64,000 nt of DNA, taken from an uncultured bacterium. Its GTDB lineage: Bacteria; Cyanobacteriota; Vampirovibrionia; Gastranaerophilales; Gastranaerophilaceae. Under the pieces are notes generated by a model that was not told where the DNA came from, did not search any database, and saw only the letters and a list, made by a program, of their open reading frames with translations. A program made the translations under genes and the position numbers. This document shows positions 36,861 through 44,903 of this stretch, piece by piece. The number at the start of each line of letters is the position of its first letter. The stretch's first letter is position 1. Where the stretch lies: NCBI GenBank assembly GCA_949283255.1, contig CASDRS010000005.1:62001-126000 (forward strand), written 5' to 3'.

Positions 36861-37802
36861 TTAAACACTCCTTTTAAACTTGATTTTTATCCATAAAATA
36901 GTTAGTATTTTATGCGAATCTTTATTCTTTACAGAAAATATTTTTTGCACAATATTTTCCCAAAACCACTGACAAATTCTAATAATTTTGATTTTACAAA
37001 ATATATTTGTTTTTGCAGGGTTAACAATATTTAGTATTTTTTCAGAAATATCACGGAAATTGCTGTATACAATTTCTAAATATGCACTATTTGAAATTTC
37101 ATCTATAATTTTTAGTTTTTCTTCGTATGTTAATTTAGCATCTATTTCAGGAATAGAACTAATTTTATTTTTTCTAATATAATAATTTAGAGCATTTATA
37201 TAATTTTGTTCGAGCTGATTATTCCCTAACCTTTTTACATTATTCTCAAAAAATAATTTTGCTTCTGATACAAGCTGATTCATGCCACCAGAGGTTATTG
37301 TAGAAAACCCGTTTGTTTCTATTATTTCAAGTGTATCGCCTTTAATCAAATTTGCTATAGCAGATATTAGCGTTTGCAATATAAGAACATTTATACCAGT
37401 AGATTCTAGATAAATTTTCTGATTTCCATCGACCAAATCATAAAACTTATCCCACCTATCAATGAATTTTTGCAAATTATTTATTACTTCCTTTTTGCTA
37501 CATTGGTAGACAATACCATATTTTAGATTGCCAGGCTGTAACAAAAAAGATAATGTATTTTGCATTATAAAAAATGATTTGCTAAATTCTAACCAAAATT
37601 CGTATTTTTTTTGATATAAAGCCTGTAATTGCTGATTTTCAGTATTTAATTTAAAAATCACAATAGGTATTACAATTGTTGCAATTACTGATATAACAAG
37701 ACTAACCAAATTAATAGTATCCTGCAATGACCAATCCTTGTTTATCGCATAGAAGAAATTTAATATTATTTCTTGGTTAAATATTTTACTAATATGATAC
37801 AT
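36861..37802 (-). CDS. Hypothetical single-pass membrane protein of the glycan locus
   Basis: 313 residues with one strong transmembrane helix near the N-terminus (VSLVISVIATIVIPIVIFKL, about 35-54), followed by helical soluble sequence and the basic C-terminal motif ILTILWIKIKFKR, of the type found at the ends of several polysaccharide-locus proteins and like the N-terminal motif of the FkbM protein. No enzyme domain recognised. Could be a scaffold or regulator for the glycan enzymes. Confidence 0.6.
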   Translation of the reverse strand: MYHISKIFNQEIILNFFYAINKDWSLQDTINLVSLVISVIATIVIPIVIFKLNTENQQLQALYQKKYEFWLEFSKSFFIMQNTLSFLLQPGNLKYGIVYQCSKKEVINNLQKFIDRWDKFYDLVDGNQKIYLESTGINVLILQTLISAIANLIKGDTLEIIETNGFSTITSGGMNQLVSEAKLFFENNVKRLGNNQLEQNYINALNYYIRKNKISSIPEIDAKLTYEEKLKIIDEISNSAYLEIVYSNFRDISEKILNIVNPAKTNIFCKIKIIRICQWFWENIVQKIFSVKNKDSHKILTILWIKIKFKRSV

Positions 37803-37817
37803 ATAACCTCAAGATTC

Positions 37818-38549
37818 TTACAAAGCTTTCAACTTTATATACTTATCCAAATCTTCCGGCGTTCCGGTGCCATGCATTTGGGTTTTATCTATCGTATAAA
37901 TTCCGAACTTTTTACCTTGCTTAATTGCGTAGTTATAAACAGGTGCAACATAAAACTCGTTATTTACACGCTCATTTCTTACAATCATATCGATTGCGTT
38001 TTCTACAAAATCGCGGCCTTTATTAAAGTAATAAATTCCGACAGTCGCATTATCTGAAATAACTTCTTTTTCTCTGATTTCAGTAATCAATCCGTTTTCA
38101 TCCAATTTTGCATAAGACCATTTTTTGTCGTTATCTTCAAAGCAAAGTACAGAACCGTCTAATTGACGATTTTCACTGTCATTAATGTAATCTTCTATAT
38201 CCATATCAACAATCTGGTCAGAATTTGCTATCAAAAGAGGAAGGTCATTATTGATTAGACGATGAGCATGTAAAACTGTGCAGGCAGCACCTTCCGTTAA
38301 TTTATCAATTAAAACAACCTCTGAATAATAATGTTTTGTAATCCAGTTTATAGTTTCACGCTCTTTCTCAAAGTGTTCAGCTCTTACAAGCAAAATAAAC
38401 TTTGCATTTGGCATCTTCAGATTATCCAGAACATGACAAATCATCGGCTTGCCTAAGACATCTATAAACGGTTTCGGTTTATCGTAACCTGCTTTCGCAA
38501 ATCTTGAGCCTGCTCCTGCCATTGGTATTACTATATTTATCATGTTCAT
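37818..38549 (-). CDS. Sugar-phosphate nucleotidyltransferase-like protein (copy 2)
   Basis: 243 residues. Starts INIVIPMAGAGSRFAKAGYDKPKPFIDVLGKPM, the NTP-transferase signature with the nucleotide-binding GxGxR and the downstream Lys, followed by a Rossmann-like domain with LLIANSDQIVD (metal Asp region). Lacks the left-handed beta-helix of GlmU. It activates a sugar phosphate or related compound; the nucleotide cannot be assigned. Immediately follows a paralogue. Confidence 0.82.
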   Translation of the reverse strand: MNMINIVIPMAGAGSRFAKAGYDKPKPFIDVLGKPMICHVLDNLKMPNAKFILLVRAEHFEKERETINWITKHYYSEVVLIDKLTEGAACTVLHAHRLINNDLPLLIANSDQIVDMDIEDYINDSENRQLDGSVLCFEDNDKKWSYAKLDENGLITEIREKEVISDNATVGIYYFNKGRDFVENAIDMIVRNERVNNEFYVAPVYNYAIKQGKKFGIYTIDKTQMHGTGTPEDLDKYIKLKAL

Positions 38550-39269
38550 CTAATACCCCCTCCTGTTTGATAAATATTTTTCATACATCTGATAACTTGA
38601 AAATGTCAGATAATCTTTTTTCGGAATTTCATAAATCCCGATTTTTCTATTGTTTAAAATCATTTCGTTAAATGTGGCACTGATGTAATACTGTCCTTGA
38701 GTATTTACATCTTTTTCAATAACTGAAAATGCTGCCCCTACAAAGTCAGAACCTTTTTTGAAATAGCAGCAGCCGGTTGATGCCATATTTGAAATCGGTC
38801 GTTTTTCGCTTGTCTGAACAACGAGATTATTTTCATCAAGCAAAACCGAACTGTATTTCGGATGAACAGCATTAATTGTTACAATTCCGCCGTCAAGATT
38901 TCTTGTTCTAAAATCTTCTATTGCAGGACTTATATCCGTTTTTATCAATTGGCTTCCGTTTATCAATAAAAGTTCTTCATCATTATTAATCTCATCAATC
39001 GCAAACAGAGCAGAACATACAGCACCTTTAGTATCGCCGGCAACTTCAATTATTTTGCATTTCGGGCACAAGATTTTTAAAGTATCCCCTAAGAAATATT
39101 TTTCCTGATCATCTTTTCTAATAATGCAGGTAATATTATCCCCGACAGTTTCCAGAAGTTCAATTGTTCGCTGAATCATTGGTTTATTCTGAATCTCAAT
39201 CAGGTATTTAGGGTAGCCTTTTTCGCTAAAATCTTTTTCTGAGCCTGCCATTAAAATTAATATATTCAT
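38550..39269 (-). CDS. Sugar-phosphate nucleotidyltransferase-like protein (copy 1)
   Basis: 239 residues, similar in plan to the downstream gene but more diverged at its start: MNILILMAGSEKDFSEKGYPKYLIEIQNKPMIQRTI. The GxGxR motif is changed to GSEKDF, so the catalytic Arg is missing and it may be non-catalytic or act on another substrate; LLINGSQL takes the place of the metal-binding NSDQ. The start overlaps the HAD gene stop by 1 bp. Confidence 0.75.
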   Translation of the reverse strand: MNILILMAGSEKDFSEKGYPKYLIEIQNKPMIQRTIELLETVGDNITCIIRKDDQEKYFLGDTLKILCPKCKIIEVAGDTKGAVCSALFAIDEINNDEELLLINGSQLIKTDISPAIEDFRTRNLDGGIVTINAVHPKYSSVLLDENNLVVQTSEKRPISNMASTGCCYFKKGSDFVGAAFSVIEKDVNTQGQYYISATFNEMILNNRKIGIYEIPKKDYLTFSSYQMYEKYLSNRRGY

Positions 39270-39928
39270 TATCTGACACCTCCTGCTAAAAGATTTGAGC
39301 TTTCTGATTCGACTTCTCTAATCCTGTTTTTAATATTTTGATAAGTGACATCATTGACTGTTTCAACTTTCAAGAGATTTGCACCGCTTGCAAGAGCTGC
39401 TTTAATCCCATTCGGGTTATCCTCTACTACAAGACATTCCTCCGGTTTGTAGCCGAATCTTTTTATTGCAGTCTGATAAATCTCCGGATCCGGTTTTGAT
39501 TTTGTAACATCTTGGTTAGACAGCGTAAAATCAAGATATTTTTGCAAATCTGCTTTTTCCATCATCATATCTATGGTTACTCTGACGGAGTTTGAGGCTA
39601 AGGCAAGTCCGTAGCCTTCTGTTTTTAACTTTGAAAGAGCATACTGATGACAAAACAAAGGTTTACACTTCATATAAACATGTTCCATTGTATAAATCTG
39701 TTTCATGTGATTTATGAATTTATGAAGACCTTTCGGCAAGCCTTTTTCGATTGACAACATTTCAAGTTTTTTCTTTGTTGGCAGACCGTCAAATGTTACA
39801 AGATGATCGTATCTTGATATTTTATAGCCAAACAACTCTAAGGCTTGATTAAGAGCTTCATAATGCCAGTCTTTTGCATCAATAAGGACTCCGTCCATAT
39901 CAAATATTACTGCTTTAATTTTTGCCAT
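39269..39928 (-). CDS. HAD-superfamily phosphatase/phosphoglucomutase-like protein
   Basis: 219 residues. HAD subfamily IA: motif I FDMDGVLIDAKDWHYEAL (nucleophile D10), cap domain, motif II ALASNS, motif III Lys in TKSKPDPEIY and motif IV VVEDNPNGIKAA. Similar to beta-phosphoglucomutases and sugar-phosphate phosphatases. Likely supplies or trims a phosphorylated precursor for the neighbouring nucleotidyltransferases. Overlaps the GDPD-like gene by 14 bp. Confidence 0.88.
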   Translation of the reverse strand: MAKIKAVIFDMDGVLIDAKDWHYEALNQALELFGYKISRYDHLVTFDGLPTKKKLEMLSIEKGLPKGLHKFINHMKQIYTMEHVYMKCKPLFCHQYALSKLKTEGYGLALASNSVRVTIDMMMEKADLQKYLDFTLSNQDVTKSKPDPEIYQTAIKRFGYKPEECLVVEDNPNGIKAALASGANLLKVETVNDVTYQNIKNRIREVESESSNLLAGGVR

Positions 39929-40571
39929 TAAAATACACCTCTGCTTCTTTAGGATAATCTGTACAAAGCATTATCCCTTTTACATTTTTATATTTTTCCC
40001 ACACACTTTTATACTCTCTTTTATGCAAATCAGGAGAGACAATACAGACTTTCTTTCTCTGATTTAAAATATTGTTGATTTCTTGTTCGCCGAACCAATC
40101 TGAGTTAAAACTATCGAGCCATATACCTGCCGCTTTATCTAACATAATCGGCTCTGGTATAATATCGCTTAAGCCTGTAAATACTTTTAAGCCTGTTTTG
40201 TGCTGGTAAACCATCTCAGGAATACTCATATCAAACGTGAAATAGTTTGAAACCTTGTATTTATCAAGTAGCCTTCTAATCTCATCTGCCATACCATCAG
40301 CTTTTATATTTAAAGCAAGTGTCAAATCTCTGCCATCAAGAAGTTCTAACAACTCCTCAAATTTCATTTCTCCGCCTTGAGGCATATTATGTGAAATAAC
40401 AATTTCACCTTTGATGTCACGTAAATCTGTTTCAACACCGAACCCATTGTTAAAAGCACGTTCAAATGCTATTTTTGTGTTTTTTTCGTCCTCACTCAAC
40501 CACCAGCCTCTGTGAGCAAGAATTTCTACAATATTTAATTTATCGTATTCTCTGCGTAAAAGATTCCCCAT
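39915..40571 (-). CDS. Glycerophosphodiester phosphodiesterase-like protein
   Basis: 218 residues. GDPD/PI-PLC-like TIM barrel: first catalytic His in LAHRGWW, metal ligands in VETDLRDIKG (E-x-D) and second His in ISHNMP. Shorter than full GDPD enzymes and the region after the barrel's midpoint is diverged. In a glycan locus it might act on a phosphodiester-linked substituent or precursor. Second gene of the operon, 4 bp after the inactive recombinase. Confidence 0.78.
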   Translation of the reverse strand: MGNLLRREYDKLNIVEILAHRGWWLSEDEKNTKIAFERAFNNGFGVETDLRDIKGEIVISHNMPQGGEMKFEELLELLDGRDLTLALNIKADGMADEIRRLLDKYKVSNYFTFDMSIPEMVYQHKTGLKVFTGLSDIIPEPIMLDKAAGIWLDSFNSDWFGEQEINNILNQRKKVCIVSPDLHKREYKSVWEKYKNVKGIMLCTDYPKEAEVYFNGKN

Positions 40572-40575
40572 AAGA

Positions 40576-41100
40576 CTATAGACATACCCCTTCTCTGTAT
40601 CTTAAATTCATATTTTCATCTACATCAATAAATTTAAGTGTTTCAGTTACTTTAGATTGATTAAACAGCCACTGTAAATATGACAAATCTTTATATTTCT
40701 GGTAGTGATGATACCCAAAGGTTTTTCGCCAGGAGGCAACGGAAATATCTTCTGGCAAAGCTAACTCTCTGCATATATCTTTAAAAGAATTAAATACAGT
40801 GCTTCTATCCAGTTTGTTACCGAATTTTGTCTGAAATATATACTCAGAACGTTTTTTATCCTTAATAATTTCCGATATTAAATTCTTTAAATTTTCATTT
40901 AGGGGATATGTTTTATCGCTTTCAACCAGATAATTTTTATTTTTAACATCTTTTACCCTTAACAGTAATATATTTTTTAAATTTATACCTGTATTAATCC
41001 CAAGTTCAAATAACAACAAATCACGAGGCATGTTTTTTATTTTGTATAACTCTTTGATTTTTTCTATTGTGTATATATCTTTTATCGGAGAACTTACCAT
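40576..41100 (-). CDS. Catalytically inactive tyrosine recombinase-like protein, first gene of the glycan operon
   Basis: 174 residues. Aligns end to end with the active small recombinases at 41.5 and 42.9 kb (shared RDLLLF, RKTFGYHHYQKYKD), but the catalytic set is lost: first Arg is N40 (GINTGINLKN), the HxxR His is A122 (ASWR), the second His is Q148 (FNQSKV) and the nucleophile Tyr is F157 (LKFIDV). Only the Lys and second Arg (R125) remain. Yet the frame is intact, so it is probably kept as a DNA-binding regulator. Gene spacing to the next gene is 4 bp, which puts it in the glycan operon. Confidence 0.82.
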   Translation of the reverse strand: MVSSPIKDIYTIEKIKELYKIKNMPRDLLLFELGINTGINLKNILLLRVKDVKNKNYLVESDKTYPLNENLKNLISEIIKDKKRSEYIFQTKFGNKLDRSTVFNSFKDICRELALPEDISVASWRKTFGYHHYQKYKDLSYLQWLFNQSKVTETLKFIDVDENMNLRYREGVCL

Positions 41101-41546
41101 CGTTGTTTATATTTCATACTTTCTGAGAAAACTTCTCTTTTACCATCACTTCTTGAAATAAACTCTTAACTTTTTAGCCATTATGTGAAGATGGAATTCT
41201 CACACAGGTTCAAACTTATATTATCACAAACAAAAATGGAATTTTGTATTTATTAAAAAATGTTATGAGTTCCCATTTTTTGAAAGCAACCGCCCCTAAG
41301 ACCCTTTTAAATCAGGCTTTTTGCGACTTTTAACTTTTTGGCTATTTCGTGAAGAAAGTGTTCAACAAATTTTCTACAAAACATTATATTTTAGCGAATT
41401 GAAAAAATATAAATTTTTATTTACGAAAAGAAAAATTTATAAATGTTTGTGGTAAAATTCAAGCAGGGAATACTCTCATTACAGTTTGGCTATACTGTTA
41501 AGATAATAAAATGTTAAGTTTCCCATTGTAAATAGAGGATTTGAGG
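41101..41546. other. Intergenic region upstream of the glycan operon, with repeats
   Basis: 446 bp, AT-rich, no gene seen. It should hold the operon promoter and a leader of about 100 nt or more; TGTGATAAT at about 41221-41229 on the minus strand resembles an extended -10 but no clear -35 is present. Two imperfect direct copies of TTAACTTTTTAGCCATTATG (41165 and 41329 regions, 164 bp apart) and a 10-bp inverted repeat ATAAATTTTT / AAAAATTTAT (41409-41418 and 41431-41440) are possible binding sites for the recombinase paralogues. Confidence 0.5.
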
Positions 41547-42089
41547 CTATAAAATAAAGTTATTATAGCTTTCGTCAATTTGATCCTGTTCAATGCCGAT
41601 GTACCTAAGAGTAATATTTGGGTTTGAATGGTTAAAAATCTTTTGAAGCATGGCTACATCTTTAAATTTTTTGTAATGATGATACCCGAACGTTTTTCTC
41701 ATGGTGTGTGTTCCTATTTTTTCTTGGATACCAACTGCTTGACAGGCTGTTTTAATAATATAGTACGCCCCGAATCTATCGAGCCTGTTTTTAAAGATAG
41801 AAACAAACAAAGCCTCATCTGAGCGTTTACCCTTCGTAAATTCTTCTATCATTGGCTTTAGTTTTGAATTAATCGGAAATTTTTTAAACTTCCCCGTTTT
41901 CTTTTCAATAATCTGAATATGGCTTTTGTTTCTGACATCTCCGACATTCAGAGCAACAATGTCTGAAATCCTTAATCCGCAATTTGTACCAATAGTAAAT
42001 AATAGCAAATCTCTCGGACTATGTTTTGCAAAATACTTTTCTAATTTTTTGATGTTTTCAATATTTCTGAGTGGTTCTACTGTAGTCAT
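41547..42089 (-). CDS. Minimal tyrosine recombinase (catalytic domain only), copy 2
   Basis: 180 residues from ATG 42089 (SD AAAGGAGAG), although the frame is open further upstream. Catalytic residues present: R40 (GLRISD), Lys near 64-67, H128-x-x-R131 (HTMRKTFG), H154 (FNHSNP) and nucleophile Y163 (LRYIG). The usual N-terminal core-binding domain of integrases is absent. Close paralogue of copy 1. Such small recombinases could resolve cointegrates made by the transposase or flip DNA. No strong clue to its site is visible. Confidence 0.85.
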   Translation of the reverse strand: MTTVEPLRNIENIKKLEKYFAKHSPRDLLLFTIGTNCGLRISDIVALNVGDVRNKSHIQIIEKKTGKFKKFPINSKLKPMIEEFTKGKRSDEALFVSIFKNRLDRFGAYYIIKTACQAVGIQEKIGTHTMRKTFGYHHYKKFKDVAMLQKIFNHSNPNITLRYIGIEQDQIDESYNNFIL

Positions 42090-42335
42090 AAACTCTCCTT
42101 TCCTAATTCCATAAAAACTCTTATTTGAACGGCTGAGCCGATTCAAACTTTCAATCAAATAATTATTATGGAAAAACGACAACTTAAACTTCGGGGCAGT
42201 GTGAAGCAGCACATTTTATTGCATAATGGGGAAACATACTTATCGAAAAGCGATAAAAATACAAAATGTTTCTTAAAAAATAAAAAAATGGGGTAAAGAG
42301 ACAAAATAATCAGCAGTTTTTATATCTCATCAGGA

Positions 42336-42635
42336 TTAAAGCCCTGCTGAAGCAATAATCCTAAAATTTCTGTAGTTCTTGAAATATGCAGTTTTTCTGT
42401 TTGCTTCAACCCAATAACTGGCTTCCCTTGCTGAATAAAAAATCTGACCTGTTTCAATGCATCTGATTTTTCTTGGTTTAGCCTGATATGAACGAAAAGG
42501 TTCCAAATACTTTTTTAAAGTATCAAATAAATGTCTGTTTATTTTATATGAACACTGGTTTGAATCATCCTCTCTTAAAATAATTGAAAATTTTCCCTTT
42601 TTTCTTACATTTTTAGTCATTTGTCCTTGCAACAT
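42336..42635 (-). CDS. Small NUMOD-like DNA-binding protein
   Basis: 99 residues from ATG 42635 (SD AGGAAGG; an ATG nine codons upstream has none). The C-terminal part KIRCIETGQIFYSAREASYWVEANRKTAYFKN has the pattern of NUMOD-type modules that follow homing nucleases and serve in DNA binding. No nuclease domain is attached. The N-terminal region is basic. Lies between the two active recombinase genes, so it may be an accessory DNA-binding protein. Confidence 0.55.
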   Translation of the reverse strand: MLQGQMTKNVRKKGKFSIILREDDSNQCSYKINRHLFDTLKKYLEPFRSYQAKPRKIRCIETGQIFYSAREASYWVEANRKTAYFKNYRNFRIIASAGL

Positions 42636-42666
42636 AAAACCTTCCTTTCCTGCTTGTGTCATACAT

Positions 42667-42866
42667 TTTAACCATTTTGTAAGGCAAATTTTTTATGCCG
42701 AAAATATTAGACATTCGGGGAATTGTATTTCAAATTTTAAACTGTTACATTACATTTTAGAAAATAAATTAAAAACTCTAAAACTTAGTTATGAAGGCAA
42801 TTTTTGAGATTTTTAGGTTTTATGTTATACAAAATGGTTAAATTGTAAGGCAAATAAAATGTAATG
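42667..42866. repeat. Inverted and direct repeats between recombinase genes (candidate recombination site)
   Basis: A perfect 15-bp inverted pair TTTAACCATTTTGTA (42667-42681) / TACAAAATGGTTAAA (42828-42842), a 13-bp direct pair TTGTAAGGCAAAT (42677-42689 and 42843-42855), and a 12-bp inverted pair CATTACATTTTA (42748-42759) / TAAAATGTAATG (42855-42866) interlock within 200 bp. This layout suits a resolution or inversion site bound by the flanking tyrosine recombinases. Confidence 0.55.
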
Positions 42867-42894
42867 CAATGACTCTGATAGAGAGTGTTTTGCA

Positions 42895-43437
42895 CTATAA
42901 AATAAAGTTGGAGTAACTGTAGTCAATCTGGTCTTGTTCAACACCAATATATCTCAGGGTTATTTGCGGACTTGAGTGGTTGAATATTTTTTGCAGGATA
43001 ACCACGTCTTTAAATTGTTGGTAATGGTGGTAGCCAAATGTTTTTCGCATTGAATGCGTGCCGATTCTTTCTTGAAGTCCGGCTTTTTCACACGCATCAC
43101 GAATTAAATAATATGCAGTTACTCTGTCGAGCCGATGCCTCCAGTGAGATAAAAACAAAGGTTCTGCGTTTCGCCTCCCTTTAACAAAATCTCCAATCAT
43201 TGGTTTTAAACGGTCATTAATCGGGAATTTCTTAAATTTTCCTATTTTCTTTTCAATAATCTGAATATGAGTTTTATTTCTTACATCGCCGACATTCAAT
43301 GACAGCAAATCAGAAATTCTCAAACCGCAGTTTGTGCCGAGGACAAAAAGCATTAAATCTCTCTGGCTCTGTTTTGCTAAGACTTTTTCAACTTTTTTGA
43401 TATCAGATTTGTTTCTGATGGGTTCTACTGTAGTCAT
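42895..43437 (-). CDS. Minimal tyrosine recombinase (catalytic domain only), copy 1
   Basis: 180 residues with a good SD (AAAGGAGAGG). Catalytic set intact: R40 (GLRISD), Lys around 64-67, H128-x-x-R131 (HSMRKTFG), H154 (FNHSSP), Y163 (LRYIG). As in copy 2, the N-terminal DNA-clamping domain is missing, so the protein may need a partner such as the dead paralogue or NUMOD-like protein. Sits 118 bp downstream of the transposase accessory gene on the same strand. Confidence 0.88.
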   Translation of the reverse strand: MTTVEPIRNKSDIKKVEKVLAKQSQRDLMLFVLGTNCGLRISDLLSLNVGDVRNKTHIQIIEKKIGKFKKFPINDRLKPMIGDFVKGRRNAEPLFLSHWRHRLDRVTAYYLIRDACEKAGLQERIGTHSMRKTFGYHHYQQFKDVVILQKIFNHSSPQITLRYIGVEQDQIDYSYSNFIL

Positions 43438-43555
43438 TTTAAACCTCTCCTTTCCTTTGACTTACAAACTATTCAGGGGATTAACTCCCTAAAAAATTTT
43501 CGGTCACACCGAGGATTTCTTCAAAACTCACAATAGATATGTTTGCAATAAAGTA

Positions 43556-44224
43556 TCAGAGACTCAGCAAATTAACTTTCAAATCCGCATAAAGTTCTTT
43601 AAATTCCTTGTTCCTCCGCCAGATTCCCTCAGCAAGTTTTTGTGGCAGGTCAACTTTATTTGAATTGTGCGAGGTAAATCTTGTTAAATAGGAGTAACCC
43701 TTCTTGAATTCCTGTTCTTCAGACTTTGCAAATGCTTTCTCATCAGGACTTTGAAATGGATTTTCACTTACAAAGACCTGATTGTTGTAGACATAAAAAG
43801 ATAATTCTTCGTTAAAAAATATCCTGTTTCTGCCTTGTTGCGGAGACTTTCCATACAAAAATTTTAATTTTTTAGCCTGACGTTCGTAAATTAATTCTCT
43901 AAAAATATTATATAATTTGACAGTTGAATTATTTGCAATTCCTATTATCTGTGCGACCTTGTAAGCCGGAATTGAAAGACAAAAACAACGAATCACAGTA
44001 TCAATAATTTGTTTAGGATAAAAAGACAGTATAGACGGCTTTTTGCTGATTTGTTTTTTGTTGTATAAATATAATCCGTTTCTTAGCGTGAGTTTTCCCT
44101 CTTGCACCAGAGTTAAGAGAAGTAACTCTAATACAGACTCGTCAACATCTTCTGCAATCATTGAGATCTCATCAAGTGTAAATTTATCCAACCTTCTGCA
44201 AAGCCTTAAGATTCTGTCTTTCAT
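43556..44224 (-). CDS. Transposon accessory protein with N-terminal helix-turn-helix character
   Basis: 222 residues. N-terminal 60 residues look like a winged helix (KFTLDEISMIAEDVDESVLELLLLTLVQEGKLTLRNGLYLY); a second HTH-like stretch is IPAYKVAQIIGIANNSTVKLYNIFREL. No catalytic residues recognised; it has no TniQ-type zinc knuckle. Overlaps the MuB-like gene by 41 bp, so it belongs to the transposition operon and may act in end or target recognition. Confidence 0.65.
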   Translation of the reverse strand: MKDRILRLCRRLDKFTLDEISMIAEDVDESVLELLLLTLVQEGKLTLRNGLYLYNKKQISKKPSILSFYPKQIIDTVIRCFCLSIPAYKVAQIIGIANNSTVKLYNIFRELIYERQAKKLKFLYGKSPQQGRNRIFFNEELSFYVYNNQVFVSENPFQSPDEKAFAKSEEQEFKKGYSYLTRFTSHNSNKVDLPQKLAEGIWRRNKEFKELYADLKVNLLSL

Positions 44225-44900
44225 TTAATATTCCTTTCAAAGTATATTCGTCTATTTCTTCAATTTTGTTAGTATCAGACAGTTTTTCTATTTTATTAAT
44301 CAACTTAACCAGTTGCCTGAATTGGTTTGTCCTTGTTGCAAGGTAACTTATTGCATCAGGAGTAAACTCCAAATCGGTTATTTGTTGAAGAATCTCGGTT
44401 ATATCCGTCTCATTGAATTGTTCAAACTTAAGCGTTTTATAAAGCCTATCGACTAAATGCGGATATCTCGCAAGCTTTTTATCAGCTGATCCCATTCCGA
44501 CTAAAACTATCGGACAAGCTGTTCTATCATGCAAATCTCTCAAAGTCTCAACCGTATGTTTTTCAATCAAATAATCAATCTCATCAACAATAATAATTTT
44601 AGGATTCTGCCTTAAATAATTTTCTATGAGTTCAAAGGTTTCCTGCGTATGCCAGTAAGGTTCTTCTCCAAGTTCCTCCGCAATTTCAGATAAAAGCCAT
44701 CTGCTTGTCATACCCTGCGTTGCCCGAACATATACAGAATCGTTTTTATCCGCCCACCACTGGATTGCCTGAGATTTTCCAAGCCCATGGTCGCCGTAAA
44801 CTAATGCAAGTTTCGGAATGTTCGGCGAAAGTTTCTGCAACTCATCCATCAGAGCTACAAAGCGTTTGACGTTTTTTGTTTTAATAAATGTTTTCTTCAT
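44184..44900 (-). CDS. MuB/TniB-like transposition AAA+ ATPase
   Basis: 238 residues. AAA+ ATPase with Walker A VYGDHGLGKSQAI (G36-S43), Walker B KIIIVDEIDYL (D106, E107) and sensor region VLVGMGSADKKL. In Mu and Tn5053/Tn7-like elements such ATPases coat target DNA and activate the transposase. It follows the transposase gene by 3 bp. Shorter than MuB, closer in size to the small MuB-like ATPases of bacterial transposons. Confidence 0.85.
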   Translation of the reverse strand: MKKTFIKTKNVKRFVALMDELQKLSPNIPKLALVYGDHGLGKSQAIQWWADKNDSVYVRATQGMTSRWLLSEIAEELGEEPYWHTQETFELIENYLRQNPKIIIVDEIDYLIEKHTVETLRDLHDRTACPIVLVGMGSADKKLARYPHLVDRLYKTLKFEQFNETDITEILQQITDLEFTPDAISYLATRTNQFRQLVKLINKIEKLSDTNKIEEIDEYTLKGILNERQNLKALQKVG

Positions 44901-44903
44901 AGA

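Noticed and set aside
41215..41229. A firm promoter for the glycan operon
   Set aside because: A passable extended -10 (TGTGATAAT) is present but no -35 at the right distance, so it is only mentioned in the intergenic entry.
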